Positions 1-5,469 of a DNA stretch of 5,469 nucleotides are shown in pieces. Position numbers and translations under genes: made by a program. Position 1 is the first letter of the stretch, and each line of letters starts with the position of its first letter. The notes beneath the pieces are model-generated. The model saw nothing but the letters and a program-made list of their open reading frames with translations. It was not told where the DNA came from and ran no database searches. The DNA comes from Candidatus Caccocola faecipullorum (lineage in GTDB: Bacteria > Synergistota > Synergistia > Synergistales > Synergistaceae). The DNA lies in assembly GCA_018716365.1 (NCBI GenBank), contig DVKA01000004.1, forward strand, positions 1-5,469. Direction: 5' to 3'.

Positions 1-69
1 GGAGACGCCGCGAAAAATCTGAACAGGGCGCGCCGCTCCGTCAACGACGGGACGACGCGCGTTTATTAA
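1..69 (+). CDS. C-terminal tail of an upstream gene (partial, unrecognised)
   Basis: Frame 1 is open from the window edge to a TAA at 67-69 and encodes 22 residues ending in ...DGTTRVY. About three quarters of its codons end in G or C, as in the genes downstream. A second frame is also open here and ends in a TGA at 75-77 that overlaps the mtaB start. It uses two TTA codons and many A/T-ending codons, so it looks less like coding sequence. I do not recognise the tail and propose no function. Only 4 bases separate its stop from the mtaB start, which suggests a shared transcript. Confidence 0.5.
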   Translation, partial: GDAAKNLNRARRSVNDGTTRVY

Positions 70-73
70 AGAC

Positions 74-1399
74 ATGACTAAAATCCTCTCAGACAAAAAA
101 TTTTCAATCCAGATACAGGGCTGCCGTACGAACCAGTACGAGGGCGAGGCGATAGCCGCGGCGCTCGAAGGTTGCGGCGCGCGGAGATGCGACGAATCGC
201 CCGACGTCGTCGTAATCGTCACCTGCGCTATAACCGCGGTCGCCGACCGCAAATGCCGCAAGCTCATCCGCCGCGCGAGGCGCGAGCACCCGAACGCGGT
301 AATCGCCGCCTGCGGGTGCAGCTCGCAGAAAATGACGGCGCGCGAGGCGGAGGAGCTGGGGCTCGACATAGCGATAGGCAACAGGCGCAAATATACACTG
401 CCGCAGCTCGTCGCGGAACGGCTTGCGGGCGCGCCGCGCTTCTACGAAATCAACGAAAAAATCATGACCGACGAAAACTGGGACGCGCTCTCGCTCGACA
501 GGCCGCGGCTGCACACGCGCGCCTTCCTCAAGGTGCAGGACGGCTGCGCGCACTACTGCGCCTACTGCATAGTCCCCTTCGTGCGCGGGAAACCCGTCTC
601 GCGTCCGATGGACGAGGCCGTTGAAGAGGCGCGGCGCATAACGGAGTCGGGCTGCCCCGAAATCGTGCTGACCGGCATACATCTGGGCCTTTACGAAAAT
701 CTCCCGGAGCTTGTGCGGCGCATAGGCGGGCTGCCGAAATTAAAGCGGCTGCGCTTCGGCTCGATAGAGCCCTTCGCGGTGGACGAAGCGCTGCTATCCG
801 CGCTGGCGGAGACACCGGCCTTCTGCGAGCATCTGCACATGCCGCTCCAGTCGGGCGACGCGGGCGTGCTCGCGGAGATGAGACGCGGCTACGCGCCAGA
901 GGAGTTCGCAAAGGTCGCGGAACGCGCGCGAAATGCGCTCGGGGACTCTCTGCACATAAGCACCGACCTGATGATAGGCTTTCCGACCGAGAGCCGCGCC
1001 GCCTTCAGAAACAGCATGAACTTCATAAAATCCGTGGAGTTCGGCAAAATCCACGTCTTCCCCTACTCGCCGCGCGGCGGCACGAAGGCCGCGGCGATGC
1101 CGCCGGTTCCCGAAGCGGAGCTGAAAGAGCGGACAGCCGAGGCGCTCGAAGCGGCGGCGGAGCTTCACAAAAAATTCTGCGCCCGTTGGCTCAGGCGCGA
1201 AATCACGATACTGACCGAAGAAATCAAAAACGGCGCGGCGCGCGGCCTCACGCGCAACTACATACGCGCCGAAGCTCCCGCAGGCGGCGCGCGCGTGAAC
1301 GAGGAGCTGGCGCTTACGCCGGCGCGCTACGCGGACGAGACGCTCTTCGCCGCGGAGACACCGCGCGCTGGTTTTTCTGAGGAAATCTCCATAATCTGA
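74..1399 (+). CDS. mtaB: MtaB: tRNA (N6-threonylcarbamoyladenosine-37 C2)-methylthiotransferase
   Basis: This cytoplasmic radical-SAM enzyme adds a methylthio group to t6A37 in ANN-decoding tRNAs, giving ms2t6A. At 441 residues it is close to the family length (about 430-450). The N-terminal UPF0004 domain has GCRTNQYE (Cys17), Cys51 in VTCAIT and Cys82 in GCSSQ, the three ligands of the auxiliary 4Fe-4S cluster. The radical-SAM motif CxxxCxxC is Cys158, Cys162 and Cys165, within DGCAHYCAYC. Later landmarks are HMPLQSG (255-261), DLMIGFPTE (298-306) and FPYSPRGGT (329-337), and a TRAM-like RNA-binding tail covers roughly 375-430. GCRTNQYE and the length fit MtaB better than MiaB or RimO. ATG 74 is the only plausible start: an in-frame stop lies at 20-22 and the next Met is residue 87. 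It has no good Shine-Dalgarno, so translation may be coupled to the preceding gene. Confidence 0.93.
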   Translation: MTKILSDKKFSIQIQGCRTNQYEGEAIAAALEGCGARRCDESPDVVVIVTCAITAVADRKCRKLIRRARREHPNAVIAACGCSSQKMTAREAEELGLDIAIGNRRKYTLPQLVAERLAGAPRFYEINEKIMTDENWDALSLDRPRLHTRAFLKVQDGCAHYCAYCIVPFVRGKPVSRPMDEAVEEARRITESGCPEIVLTGIHLGLYENLPELVRRIGGLPKLKRLRFGSIEPFAVDEALLSALAETPAFCEHLHMPLQSGDAGVLAEMRRGYAPEEFAKVAERARNALGDSLHISTDLMIGFPTESRAAFRNSMNFIKSVEFGKIHVFPYSPRGGTKAAAMPPVPEAELKERTAEALEAAAELHKKFCARWLRREITILTEEIKNGAARGLTRNYIRAEAPAGGARVNEELALTPARYADETLFAAETPRAGFSEEISII

Positions 1400-1406
1400 C
1401 ACGCTT

Positions 1407-1414
1407 GGGGTGAT
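1407..1414 (+). promoter_or_regulatory. Ribosome binding site of the TPR gene (decides the start)
   Basis: GGGGTGAT matches the 3' part of the consensus AAGGAGGTGAT and lies 4 bases before ATG 1419, a normal distance for this alignment to the anti-Shine-Dalgarno. An in-frame GTG at 1410 lies inside the site and has no binding site of its own, so ATG 1419 is preferred. Confidence 0.65.
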
Positions 1415-1418
1415 AAAT

Positions 1419-2276
1419 ATGGAAGTATCGAAAATCCTCGCCGAATACGACGCGATGCTCGCCGCGGGACGGCGGCGCGAGGCCGGCGAATTTTTGTCGG
1501 AGGCCGCGGACGCCGCCGCTCGCGAGGACGACGCCGTATCGGAAGCGTCGCTGCGCGGCGAGCTGACGGGCTACTGGCGCGTATTCGGCGAGCCGGAAAA
1601 GAGCTTCGCCTCGGCGGAGCGCGCGCTCTTTCTGCTTGAATCGCTCGGTCTGGCGGAAAGCGGCGAATATGCGACCGCGCTCTTAAACTACGCGACTGCG
1701 AAAACCGCCTTCCGCATGACGGACGAGGCGCTCGCCCTCTACGCGCGCGTCGCCGAAATTTACGAAAAAACGGCGGAGCCGGACGGCTACCGCTTCGCGA
1801 GCCTCTACAACAATATGGCGCAGGCGCTCATGCGCGCGGGGCGCGCGGCGGAGGCTTACGGATATTTCGAGCGCTCGCTCGCGCTGCTCTCGCCTGCGGA
1901 CGACGCCGTCGAGATAGCGACTTGCAGCACGAACATGGCCTTTTGCATGCTCGCGATGAAGAATATCGACGAAGCGGAACGGCTGCTCGCGCGCGCGGAG
2001 GAGATATATTCCTCGCTGCCCGACGACCCGCACGCCGCGAGCGCGCTCTCCTGCCGCGGACAGCTGGAATATATGCGCGGCGAATTTTCACGCGCCGCGG
2101 AATATTTCAAGAAAAGCGCCGAGGCCGTCGAGCGTTTCTTCGGGCGCACGGCGAACTACGCGGCCGCCTGCCGCAGCTGCGCGAAGTCTCTCGAAGCTGC
2201 CGGCGAGCCGGACGAAGCGGCGAAATACCGCGCGCTTGCGGATTCCGCGGGCGGCGCGGCGCGGGGCGCGCGATGA
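1419..2276 (+). CDS. Tetratricopeptide-repeat protein, first gene of the TPR/DUF4037/DUF4125 cassette
   Basis: The 285-residue product is almost entirely helical with about five to six TPR-like units, roughly at residues 43-76, 83-117, 126-158, 168-200, 208-240 and 247-276. Typical TPR positions are visible in LYNNMAQALMRAGRAAEAY, with paired Asn/Ala helices and Gly-Arg turns, and in MKNIDEAERLLARAEEIY. There is no signal peptide or membrane segment, so it should be cytosolic. TPR arrays bind proteins or peptides; no catalytic motif is visible, and a scaffold or adaptor role for the two downstream proteins is my inference. It begins 19 bases after mtaB, and its TGA overlaps the next ATG as ATGA, implying translational coupling. 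A GTG at 1410 would add three residues. The TPR call is firm; the function is unknown. Confidence 0.85.
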   Translation: MEVSKILAEYDAMLAAGRRREAGEFLSEAADAAAREDDAVSEASLRGELTGYWRVFGEPEKSFASAERALFLLESLGLAESGEYATALLNYATAKTAFRMTDEALALYARVAEIYEKTAEPDGYRFASLYNNMAQALMRAGRAAEAYGYFERSLALLSPADDAVEIATCSTNMAFCMLAMKNIDEAERLLARAEEIYSSLPDDPHAASALSCRGQLEYMRGEFSRAAEYFKKSAEAVERFFGRTANYAAACRSCAKSLEAAGEPDEAAKYRALADSAGGAARGAR

Positions 2277-3187
2277 AAGGGCTCGAGCTCTGCCGCGCGT
2301 ATTACCTCCGCTGCGCGCGCGACGAGCTGCGGCGGCGCTTCGGCGGGCGAGCCGAACGCATAGCCGCCGGCCTTGCCGGCGAAGGCTCGGAGTGTTTGGG
2401 CTTCGATGACGAAATTTCGCGCGACCACGACTTCGGCCCCGGCTTCTGCCTCTGGCTCGCCGACGAAGATTTTGCGGAATTCGGCGAAGAGCTGCGCCGC
2501 TTCTACGCGGAGCTGCCCGCCGAATTCATGGGCTTCCGCCGTATAATGACGCCGCAGAGCGCGGGCCGCGTCGGCGTCGTGCGCATCGGGGACTTTTACG
2601 CGCGCTTCACGGGCTGCCGCGGAATTCCAGAAGGCGAGGCCGCGTGGCTGCGCATACCCGAGCACGCGCTCTCAGCGGCGACGAGCGGCGAAGTCTTCGA
2701 CGACCCGTCCGGCGAGTTCACGCGTGTGCGCGAGGCGCTGCTTCCCTGCTACCCCGAGGAGGTGCGGCTCAAGAAGCTCGCAGCGCGCCTCTTCGCGATG
2801 GCGCAGGCGGGACAGTACAACTACCCGCGCACGGCCAAACGCGGCGACGCCGTCGCGGCTTCGCTCGCGCTCGCGGAATTCACGAAAGCCGCGCTCTCCG
2901 CGCTCCATCTGCTGAACCGCCGCTACGCGCCCTATTACAAGTGGCTTTGGCGCAGCGCGGCGGAGCTGCCCAAGCTTTCAGAAGCGGCGCGCGAGACGGC
3001 GGCGCTCTTCGAACCGAACGCGGAGCGCGAAAATCTGATAGAATCGATATGCGCGCGCGTGCGCGCGGAGCTCGCGGCGCAGGGGCTGTCGTCGTCGGAC
3101 GACCCGTTCCTCGTCGCGCAGGCCGTTGAGACGACGCGCCGCATAAAAAGCGAATACCTGAGAAAACTCAGCGTAACGGCGGGATGA
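2273..3187 (+). CDS. DUF4037 family protein, putative nucleotidyltransferase-fold enzyme
   Basis: The 304-residue product carries the DUF4037 hallmark around residues 38-56: Gly38-Ser39, GFDDE (43-47) and SRDHDFGPG (49-57). Gly-Ser, eleven residues, then Asp51-His52-Asp53 fits the hG[GS]x9-13Dh[DE]h pattern of the Pol-beta-type nucleotidyltransferase superfamily, and Asp107 in VVRIGDF is a candidate third metal ligand. A helical C-terminal half (about 165-300) contains AGQYNYPR (179-186), RGD (190-192) and RRYAPYYKW (216-224), resembling the helical tails of aminoglycoside-nucleotidyltransferase relatives. The likely chemistry is nucleotide transfer to a small molecule, RNA or protein, but the substrate is unknown. 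ATG 2273 was chosen because it overlaps the TPR stop (ATGA). The same frame is open further upstream, but that part lies inside the TPR gene. No strong Shine-Dalgarno precedes it, consistent with coupling. The family call is good; the enzymatic role is inference. Confidence 0.82.
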   Translation: MKGLELCRAYYLRCARDELRRRFGGRAERIAAGLAGEGSECLGFDDEISRDHDFGPGFCLWLADEDFAEFGEELRRFYAELPAEFMGFRRIMTPQSAGRVGVVRIGDFYARFTGCRGIPEGEAAWLRIPEHALSAATSGEVFDDPSGEFTRVREALLPCYPEEVRLKKLAARLFAMAQAGQYNYPRTAKRGDAVAASLALAEFTKAALSALHLLNRRYAPYYKWLWRSAAELPKLSEAARETAALFEPNAERENLIESICARVRAELAAQGLSSSDDPFLVAQAVETTRRIKSEYLRKLSVTAG

Positions 3188-3804
3188 TTATGGAAGAACT
3201 GATAAACGAGATAATAGCGCTCGAATGGGCCTTCTTCGACAAGGTGCAGAACGAGGGCGGACGCGCGCCCTGCCAGGACGATTTCAGAACGTTCCGCGCG
3301 ATGCGCGCGAGCCAGTACGAGGCATGGGACGAAGCGACGCTTTCAAGCTGGCGCGGCGATTTGACGGCGGCGCGCGCGGCTGGGCGCAACCCGCTCGCCG
3401 AGAAGTACGGCTACATGATGTGCATAGACGCGCCGGAGGAAAACCGCGCGCTCGCAGCGCAGCTCCCGCCCGTCGGCGAAGAGAAGCTCGCGCTCGCGCG
3501 CGCCGTCGTAAAAAAACTCGCGCCGCAGAACGAAGCCTTCGCCGCGCGTTACCCGCTCGTCGCCTCGCGCGCGCGCCCGCTGCGCAGCGGCGAGGGAGAC
3601 GGGGGCGAAACGTCTATAGAGACCTACCAGCTCGGCGAGCTGCTCACATATTCGGAGAAGACGCTGCGCCTGCTCTCCGCACGCATAGCGGAGCTCGAGG
3701 CCGCCGGCGTAAGCTACGCGGAGCGGATTATAGAGAACGGACTCAAGCGCCGCGGCTTCCGCGGACTCGACGACGCGGAAAAATTTTTAGAAGCGCGCCG
3801 CTGA
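3184..3804 (+). CDS. DUF4125 family protein
   Basis: The 206-residue soluble product matches DUF4125 as I remember it. An N-terminal block has ALEW (12-15), VQNEGGRAPCQDD (21-33), then F37, M40-R41 and S43-Q44, with a conserved Trp48. A second block is LAEKYGYMM (71-79), and a C-terminal block is ETYQLGELLTYSEKTL (146-161). It has no signal peptide or membrane segment. No biochemical function is known to me. The conserved Glu/Asp/Arg/Cys cluster near residues 24-33 could form an active or ligand site, which is speculation. Its ATG overlaps the DUF4037 stop (ATGA), so the two proteins are probably made together and may act together; I recall these families being neighbours in other anaerobes. 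ATG 3190 is an alternative start, two residues shorter, with GGCGGG six bases upstream. The cassette ends here. Confidence 0.8.
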   Translation: MIMEELINEIIALEWAFFDKVQNEGGRAPCQDDFRTFRAMRASQYEAWDEATLSSWRGDLTAARAAGRNPLAEKYGYMMCIDAPEENRALAAQLPPVGEEKLALARAVVKKLAPQNEAFAARYPLVASRARPLRSGEGDGGETSIETYQLGELLTYSEKTLRLLSARIAELEAAGVSYAERIIENGLKRRGFRGLDDAEKFLEARR

Positions 3805-3828
3805 GCCGAATTGTCGCGCTTGTGATTA

Positions 3829-3858
3829 TTGACAAAACCTTGCCGTACCCCCCATAAT
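3829..3858 (+). promoter_or_regulatory. Housekeeping-type promoter for rpsU-yqeY
   Basis: A perfect -35 hexamer TTGACA (3829-3834) is followed, after an 18-base spacer, by CATAAT (3853-3858), five of six matches to the -10 consensus. Transcription would start near 3864-3867. It lies in an AT-richer gap just after the DUF4125 stop and gives rpsU and yqeY expression independent of the upstream cassette. It is the best promoter I can see in the window. Confidence 0.82.
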
Positions 3859-3863
3859 ATGCA

Positions 3864-3956
3864 GATGTAATATTCGCAGAGATAGACATCGGGCGGATAC
3901 GCTCAAACATTTCGCTTAGGTGTTGATCCCCAGCTGAACGAAAGGGGGGAATGTTG
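3864..3956 (+). promoter_or_regulatory. rpsU 5' leader with possible ribosome-binding-site-masking fold
   Basis: The predicted transcript has roughly 90 untranslated bases. Two foldings are visible. A hairpin pairs 3911-3919 with 3934-3942, with one mismatch (C3915/A3938) and one G-U pair. Its loop carries TCCCC (3927-3931), which is complementary to GGGGA (3946-3950) in the ribosome binding site. The second pairing would mask the site, either as a simple stem or together with the first as a strained pseudoknot. Autoregulation by ribosomal proteins through leaders is well known in general; I know of no described S21 leader that this matches, so regulation here is inference. Confidence 0.35.
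3943..3949 (+). promoter_or_regulatory. Ribosome binding site of rpsU (decides the start)
   Basis: The purine run AGGGGGG ends seven bases before ATG 3957, ideal spacing. An in-frame ATG at 3951 is only one base away from the run and would add Met-Leu to a conserved N-terminus, so 3957 is preferred. Confidence 0.7.
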
Positions 3957-4145
3957 ATGACCACCGTAACTAGACGCGACAATGAGTCGATAGAAGATGC
4001 CCTCAAGCGTTTTAAAAGAGAGATCCGGAAGGTGGGCGTGCTTCGCGAGGCAAAGAAGCATGAACATTACGAAAAACCCAGCGAAATCAAGAAACGTAAG
4101 AAGGCCGAGATGGCACGAAACAGAGGCAGGAGGTCCGATTATTAA
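3957..4145 (+). CDS. rpsU: Small ribosomal subunit protein S21
   Basis: S21 (bS21) binds the 30S platform near the 3' end of 16S rRNA and the anti-Shine-Dalgarno and assists initiation. The 62-residue basic product has the family core ESIEDALKRFKREIRKVGVL (10-29), then REAKKHEHYEKPSEIKKRKK (30-49) and a basic Arg-rich end. Its length is normal (58-71 residues in the family). It is less GC-rich than its neighbours, as expected for a Lys-rich ribosomal protein. It has its own promoter and leader upstream, and its TAA shares a base with the next gene's ATG (TAATG), so rpsU and yqeY form a coupled two-gene operon, a common arrangement. Confidence 0.95.
   Translation: MTTVTRRDNESIEDALKRFKREIRKVGVLREAKKHEHYEKPSEIKKRKKAEMARNRGRRSDY
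4128..4134 (+). promoter_or_regulatory. Ribosome binding site of the GatB/YqeY-domain gene
   Basis: AGGAGGT, a near-perfect Shine-Dalgarno, lies inside the 3' end of rpsU, ten bases before ATG 4145. The YqeY protein can therefore be initiated independently as well as by coupling to rpsU. Confidence 0.75.
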
Positions 4146-4609
4146 TGTCCGACCTTGCGGTTAAAGTACAGAGCGACTTAGTCGCCGCTATGAAGAATAA
4201 AGACGAGCTGACCCTCTCCGTCCTCCGTATGCTCAAGTCCTCGATCCAGCTCATGCAGGTCGAGAAGGGCAAGGATAAGGAGCTGACGGACGACGACGTC
4301 CTCGTCCTCGTGCGCCGCCTCATCAAGCAGCGCGTCGAAGCCGCCGAGATGTACAAGGCCGGCGGAGCGAACGACCGCGCCGAGCGCGAGCTCGCCGAGG
4401 CGAAGGTCCTCGAGGCCTACCAGCCCGCGCAGATGTCCGACGAAGATATCGCGGCCCTCGTCGCGAAAATCGCCGGAGAGGTCGGGGCCAAGGGGCCGAA
4501 GGACATGGGCAAGGTGATGGGCAAGGTCATGGCCGCGGTAAAGGGCCAGGCCGACGGCAACAGAGTAAAGGCCGCCGTACAGCAGCACCTCGCCTCGCTC
4601 GCTCAGTAA
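4145..4609 (+). CDS. yqeY: GatB/YqeY domain-containing protein
   Basis: The 154-residue cytosolic product is a stand-alone YqeY domain, homologous to the C-terminal tail of GatB in the tRNA-dependent amidotransferase, where that tail contacts tRNA. Visible family landmarks are VLRMLKSSIQ (26-35), LIKQRVEAAEMY (59-70), EAYQPAQMSDEDI (90-102), GAKGPKDMGKVMG (114-126) and KGQADG (133-138). The length is typical (about 145-155). No catalytic motif is expected, and the exact role of free YqeY proteins is not established to my knowledge. All four Ile codons are ATC, unlike mtaB where ATA is common, and Lys is mostly AAG; this suggests stronger expression. It is coupled to rpsU and followed by a terminator. 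The family call is certain; the function is open. Confidence 0.93.
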   Translation: MSDLAVKVQSDLVAAMKNKDELTLSVLRMLKSSIQLMQVEKGKDKELTDDDVLVLVRRLIKQRVEAAEMYKAGGANDRAERELAEAKVLEAYQPAQMSDEDIAALVAKIAGEVGAKGPKDMGKVMGKVMAAVKGQADGNRVKAAVQQHLASLAQ

Positions 4610-4641
4610 AAAATTCATAGAAAGACCAACGAACCAACGAA

Positions 4642-4673
4642 GTGCCGGAGAGAGCAACACTCCGGCGCTTTTT
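4642..4673 (+). terminator. Intrinsic terminator after rpsU-yqeY
   Basis: A nine-base-pair stem (GTGCCGGAG at 4642-4650 with CTCCGGCGC at 4660-4668, one G-U pair) encloses a nine-base loop and is followed directly by TTTTT (4669-4673). It lies 32 bases after the yqeY stop and separates that operon from the aminotransferase gene. Confidence 0.88.
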
Positions 4674-4706
4674 CTATATCCGCGCCCCGGAAGCTGCGGG
4701 ACGCCG

Positions 4707-4712
4707 AAGGAG
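4707..4712 (+). promoter_or_regulatory. Ribosome binding site of the aminotransferase gene (decides the start)
   Basis: AAGGAG lies eight bases before ATG 4721. An in-frame GTG at 4712 overlaps the site itself and has none of its own, so the ATG is the start. I see no convincing promoter between the terminator and this gene; it may lie in or before the terminator region. Confidence 0.75.
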
Positions 4713-4720
4713 TGAAAGCG

Positions 4721-5469
4721 ATGAAAACCTACAAAATACCGCTCGTCCCCGGGCCGACCTCCGTGCCTGCCGAGTACCGCGAAGCCTACATGACCGACTA
4801 CGGCAGCACCGACCTCGAAGAGGAATTTTTCGAGCTTCTCGCGGAGAACCATAATCTTCTCAAAAAGATGCTCCACACGCAGAACGACGTGATAATCGGC
4901 TCGGGCGAAGGGATGCTCGCGCTGTGGGGCGCGATGAAGAGCGTCATAAAGCCCGGCGATAAAGTCCTCGCCGTCTCGAACGGCATATTCGGCCACGGCT
5001 TCGGCGAGATGGCCGAGGCGATAGGCGCGCGCGCCGAATACCTCGAAGCGCCCGACGGCGCGTTCGTGAGCGCGGAGGCGCTGCGCGCGAAGCTCGCGGA
5101 GTTCCGTCCCGACGTCGTCACCGCAGTCCACTGCGAGACGCCGAGCGGCCTGCTGAACCCCATCGCCGAAATCGCGCCCGCGGTCGCAGAGAGCGGCGCG
5201 CTCTTCATCGTCGACTTCGTCGCAAGCGCGGGCGGCGCAGACGTGCGCGTCGACGACTGGCACATAGACCTCGGCCTCATGGGAAGCCAGAAGTGCCTCT
5301 CGATACTGCCCGACCTAAGCATGATAACGGTCAGCGAGCGCGCGTGGAAGCGCGCCGCCGAGGTCGCCTACCCCGGCTACGACGCGATACTGCCGTGGAA
5401 GACCGCCGTCGCCGACCGCTACATGCCCTACACGCACAACTGGCACGCGAACGCGGCGCTGAACCTCGC
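4721..5469 (+). CDS. Class V PLP-dependent aminotransferase, alanine-glyoxylate / serine-pyruvate type (3' end missing)
   Basis: The frame is open from ATG 4721 to the window end, giving 249 complete residues of an expected 350-400. Family features in order: PGPT (10-13), a PLP-phosphate-binding GSGEGMLALWGAM (60-72), HCETPSGLLNP (137-147) matching the usual HxETSTGxLNP, Asp165 in IVDFVAS facing the pyridine nitrogen, and Lys191 in GSQKCLS forming the Schiff base. The fold is that of enzymes moving amino groups between alanine, serine or related donors and glyoxylate, pyruvate or similar acceptors. The N-terminus has DYGSTDLEEEF where classical members have a GHRSPEF-like motif, marking a subtype I associate with anaerobes, so the substrate is uncertain. 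The C-terminal substrate-binding Arg region lies outside the window. The protein is cytosolic, and the gene is transcriptionally separated from yqeY by the terminator. Confidence 0.9.
   Translation, partial: MKTYKIPLVPGPTSVPAEYREAYMTDYGSTDLEEEFFELLAENHNLLKKMLHTQNDVIIGSGEGMLALWGAMKSVIKPGDKVLAVSNGIFGHGFGEMAEAIGARAEYLEAPDGAFVSAEALRAKLAEFRPDVVTAVHCETPSGLLNPIAEIAPAVAESGALFIVDFVASAGGADVRVDDWHIDLGLMGSQKCLSILPDLSMITVSERAWKRAAEVAYPGYDAILPWKTAVADRYMPYTHNWHANAALNL

Noticed and set aside
3..77. Alternative open frame ending in a TGA that overlaps the mtaB ATG
   Set aside because: About half of its codons end in A or T, including two TTA codons, unlike the local coding style; the frame ending at 67-69 fits better.
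1922..2272. Upstream extension of the DUF4037 frame inside the TPR gene
   Set aside because: The extension is Arg-rich, shadow-like sequence overlapping clear TPR repeats; the DUF4037 homology begins just after ATG 2273.
3791..3821. Hairpin AAGCGCG/CGCGCTT around the DUF4125 stop as a terminator
   Set aside because: The stem is only seven pairs with a 17-base loop, and no T-run follows; it could be a weak pause at most.
3225..3857. Arg/Ala-rich open frame overlapping the DUF4125 gene
   Set aside because: Its composition is that of a frame-shifted shadow, it has no recognisable domain, and it runs through the rpsU promoter.
3864..3890. GATGT/ACATC pairing at the start of the rpsU leader
   Set aside because: Five pairs across a 17-base loop is near what chance would give, and no riboswitch pattern accompanies it.
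4642..4854. Small 70-codon + strand frame after yqeY
   Set aside because: It starts within the terminator hairpin, lacks a ribosome binding site and overlaps the aminotransferase gene in another frame.
4178..5263. Long antisense open frame of 361 codons
   Set aside because: It runs opposite two firmly identified genes and through the terminator, its product resembles no family, and long antisense frames are expected where sense codons are very GC-rich.

Overview
This is a GC-rich, gene-dense bacterial segment with every recognisable gene on the + strand. It reads as an ordinary chromosome: housekeeping tRNA-modification and ribosomal genes, no phage or transposon genes, no CRISPR array and no rRNA or tRNA genes. 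Gene content (MtaB, the rpsU-yqeY pair, the DUF4037/DUF4125 pair and a class V aminotransferase of the subtype common in anaerobes) suggests an anaerobe. The combination of high GC with frequent ATA isoleucine codons makes me favour Synergistota, with Clostridia as the main alternative. This is inference; nothing in the window is taxonomically decisive.

Layout. Bases 1-69 are probably the tail of an upstream gene. Bases 74-1399 encode MtaB, the radical-SAM methylthiotransferase that makes ms2t6A37 in tRNA. A tight three-gene cassette follows: a cytoplasmic TPR-repeat protein (1419-2276), a DUF4037 protein with a nucleotidyltransferase-like motif (2273-3187) and a DUF4125 protein (3184-3804). 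Its members overlap by 4 bases at both junctions (ATGA), the pattern of translational coupling. A 152-base gap holds a near-consensus sigma-70-type promoter and a leader of about 85-90 bases that may fold over the ribosome binding site. Next come rpsU (S21, 3957-4145) and a GatB/YqeY-domain gene (4145-4609), overlapping by one base and closed by a clear intrinsic terminator (4642-4673). The last gene, from 4721, is a class V PLP aminotransferase cut off by the window end.

How they work together. mtaB, rpsU and yqeY all relate to translation (tRNA modification, ribosome, amidotransferase-like tail domain), and mtaB lying near rpsU-yqeY is a familiar neighbourhood in Gram-positive anaerobes. 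The TPR/DUF4037/DUF4125 cassette sits inside it. Its function is unknown to me. The nucleotidyltransferase-like motif plus a TPR partner suggests a nucleotide-transfer activity on some target, and this is the part of the window most likely to be an undescribed system.
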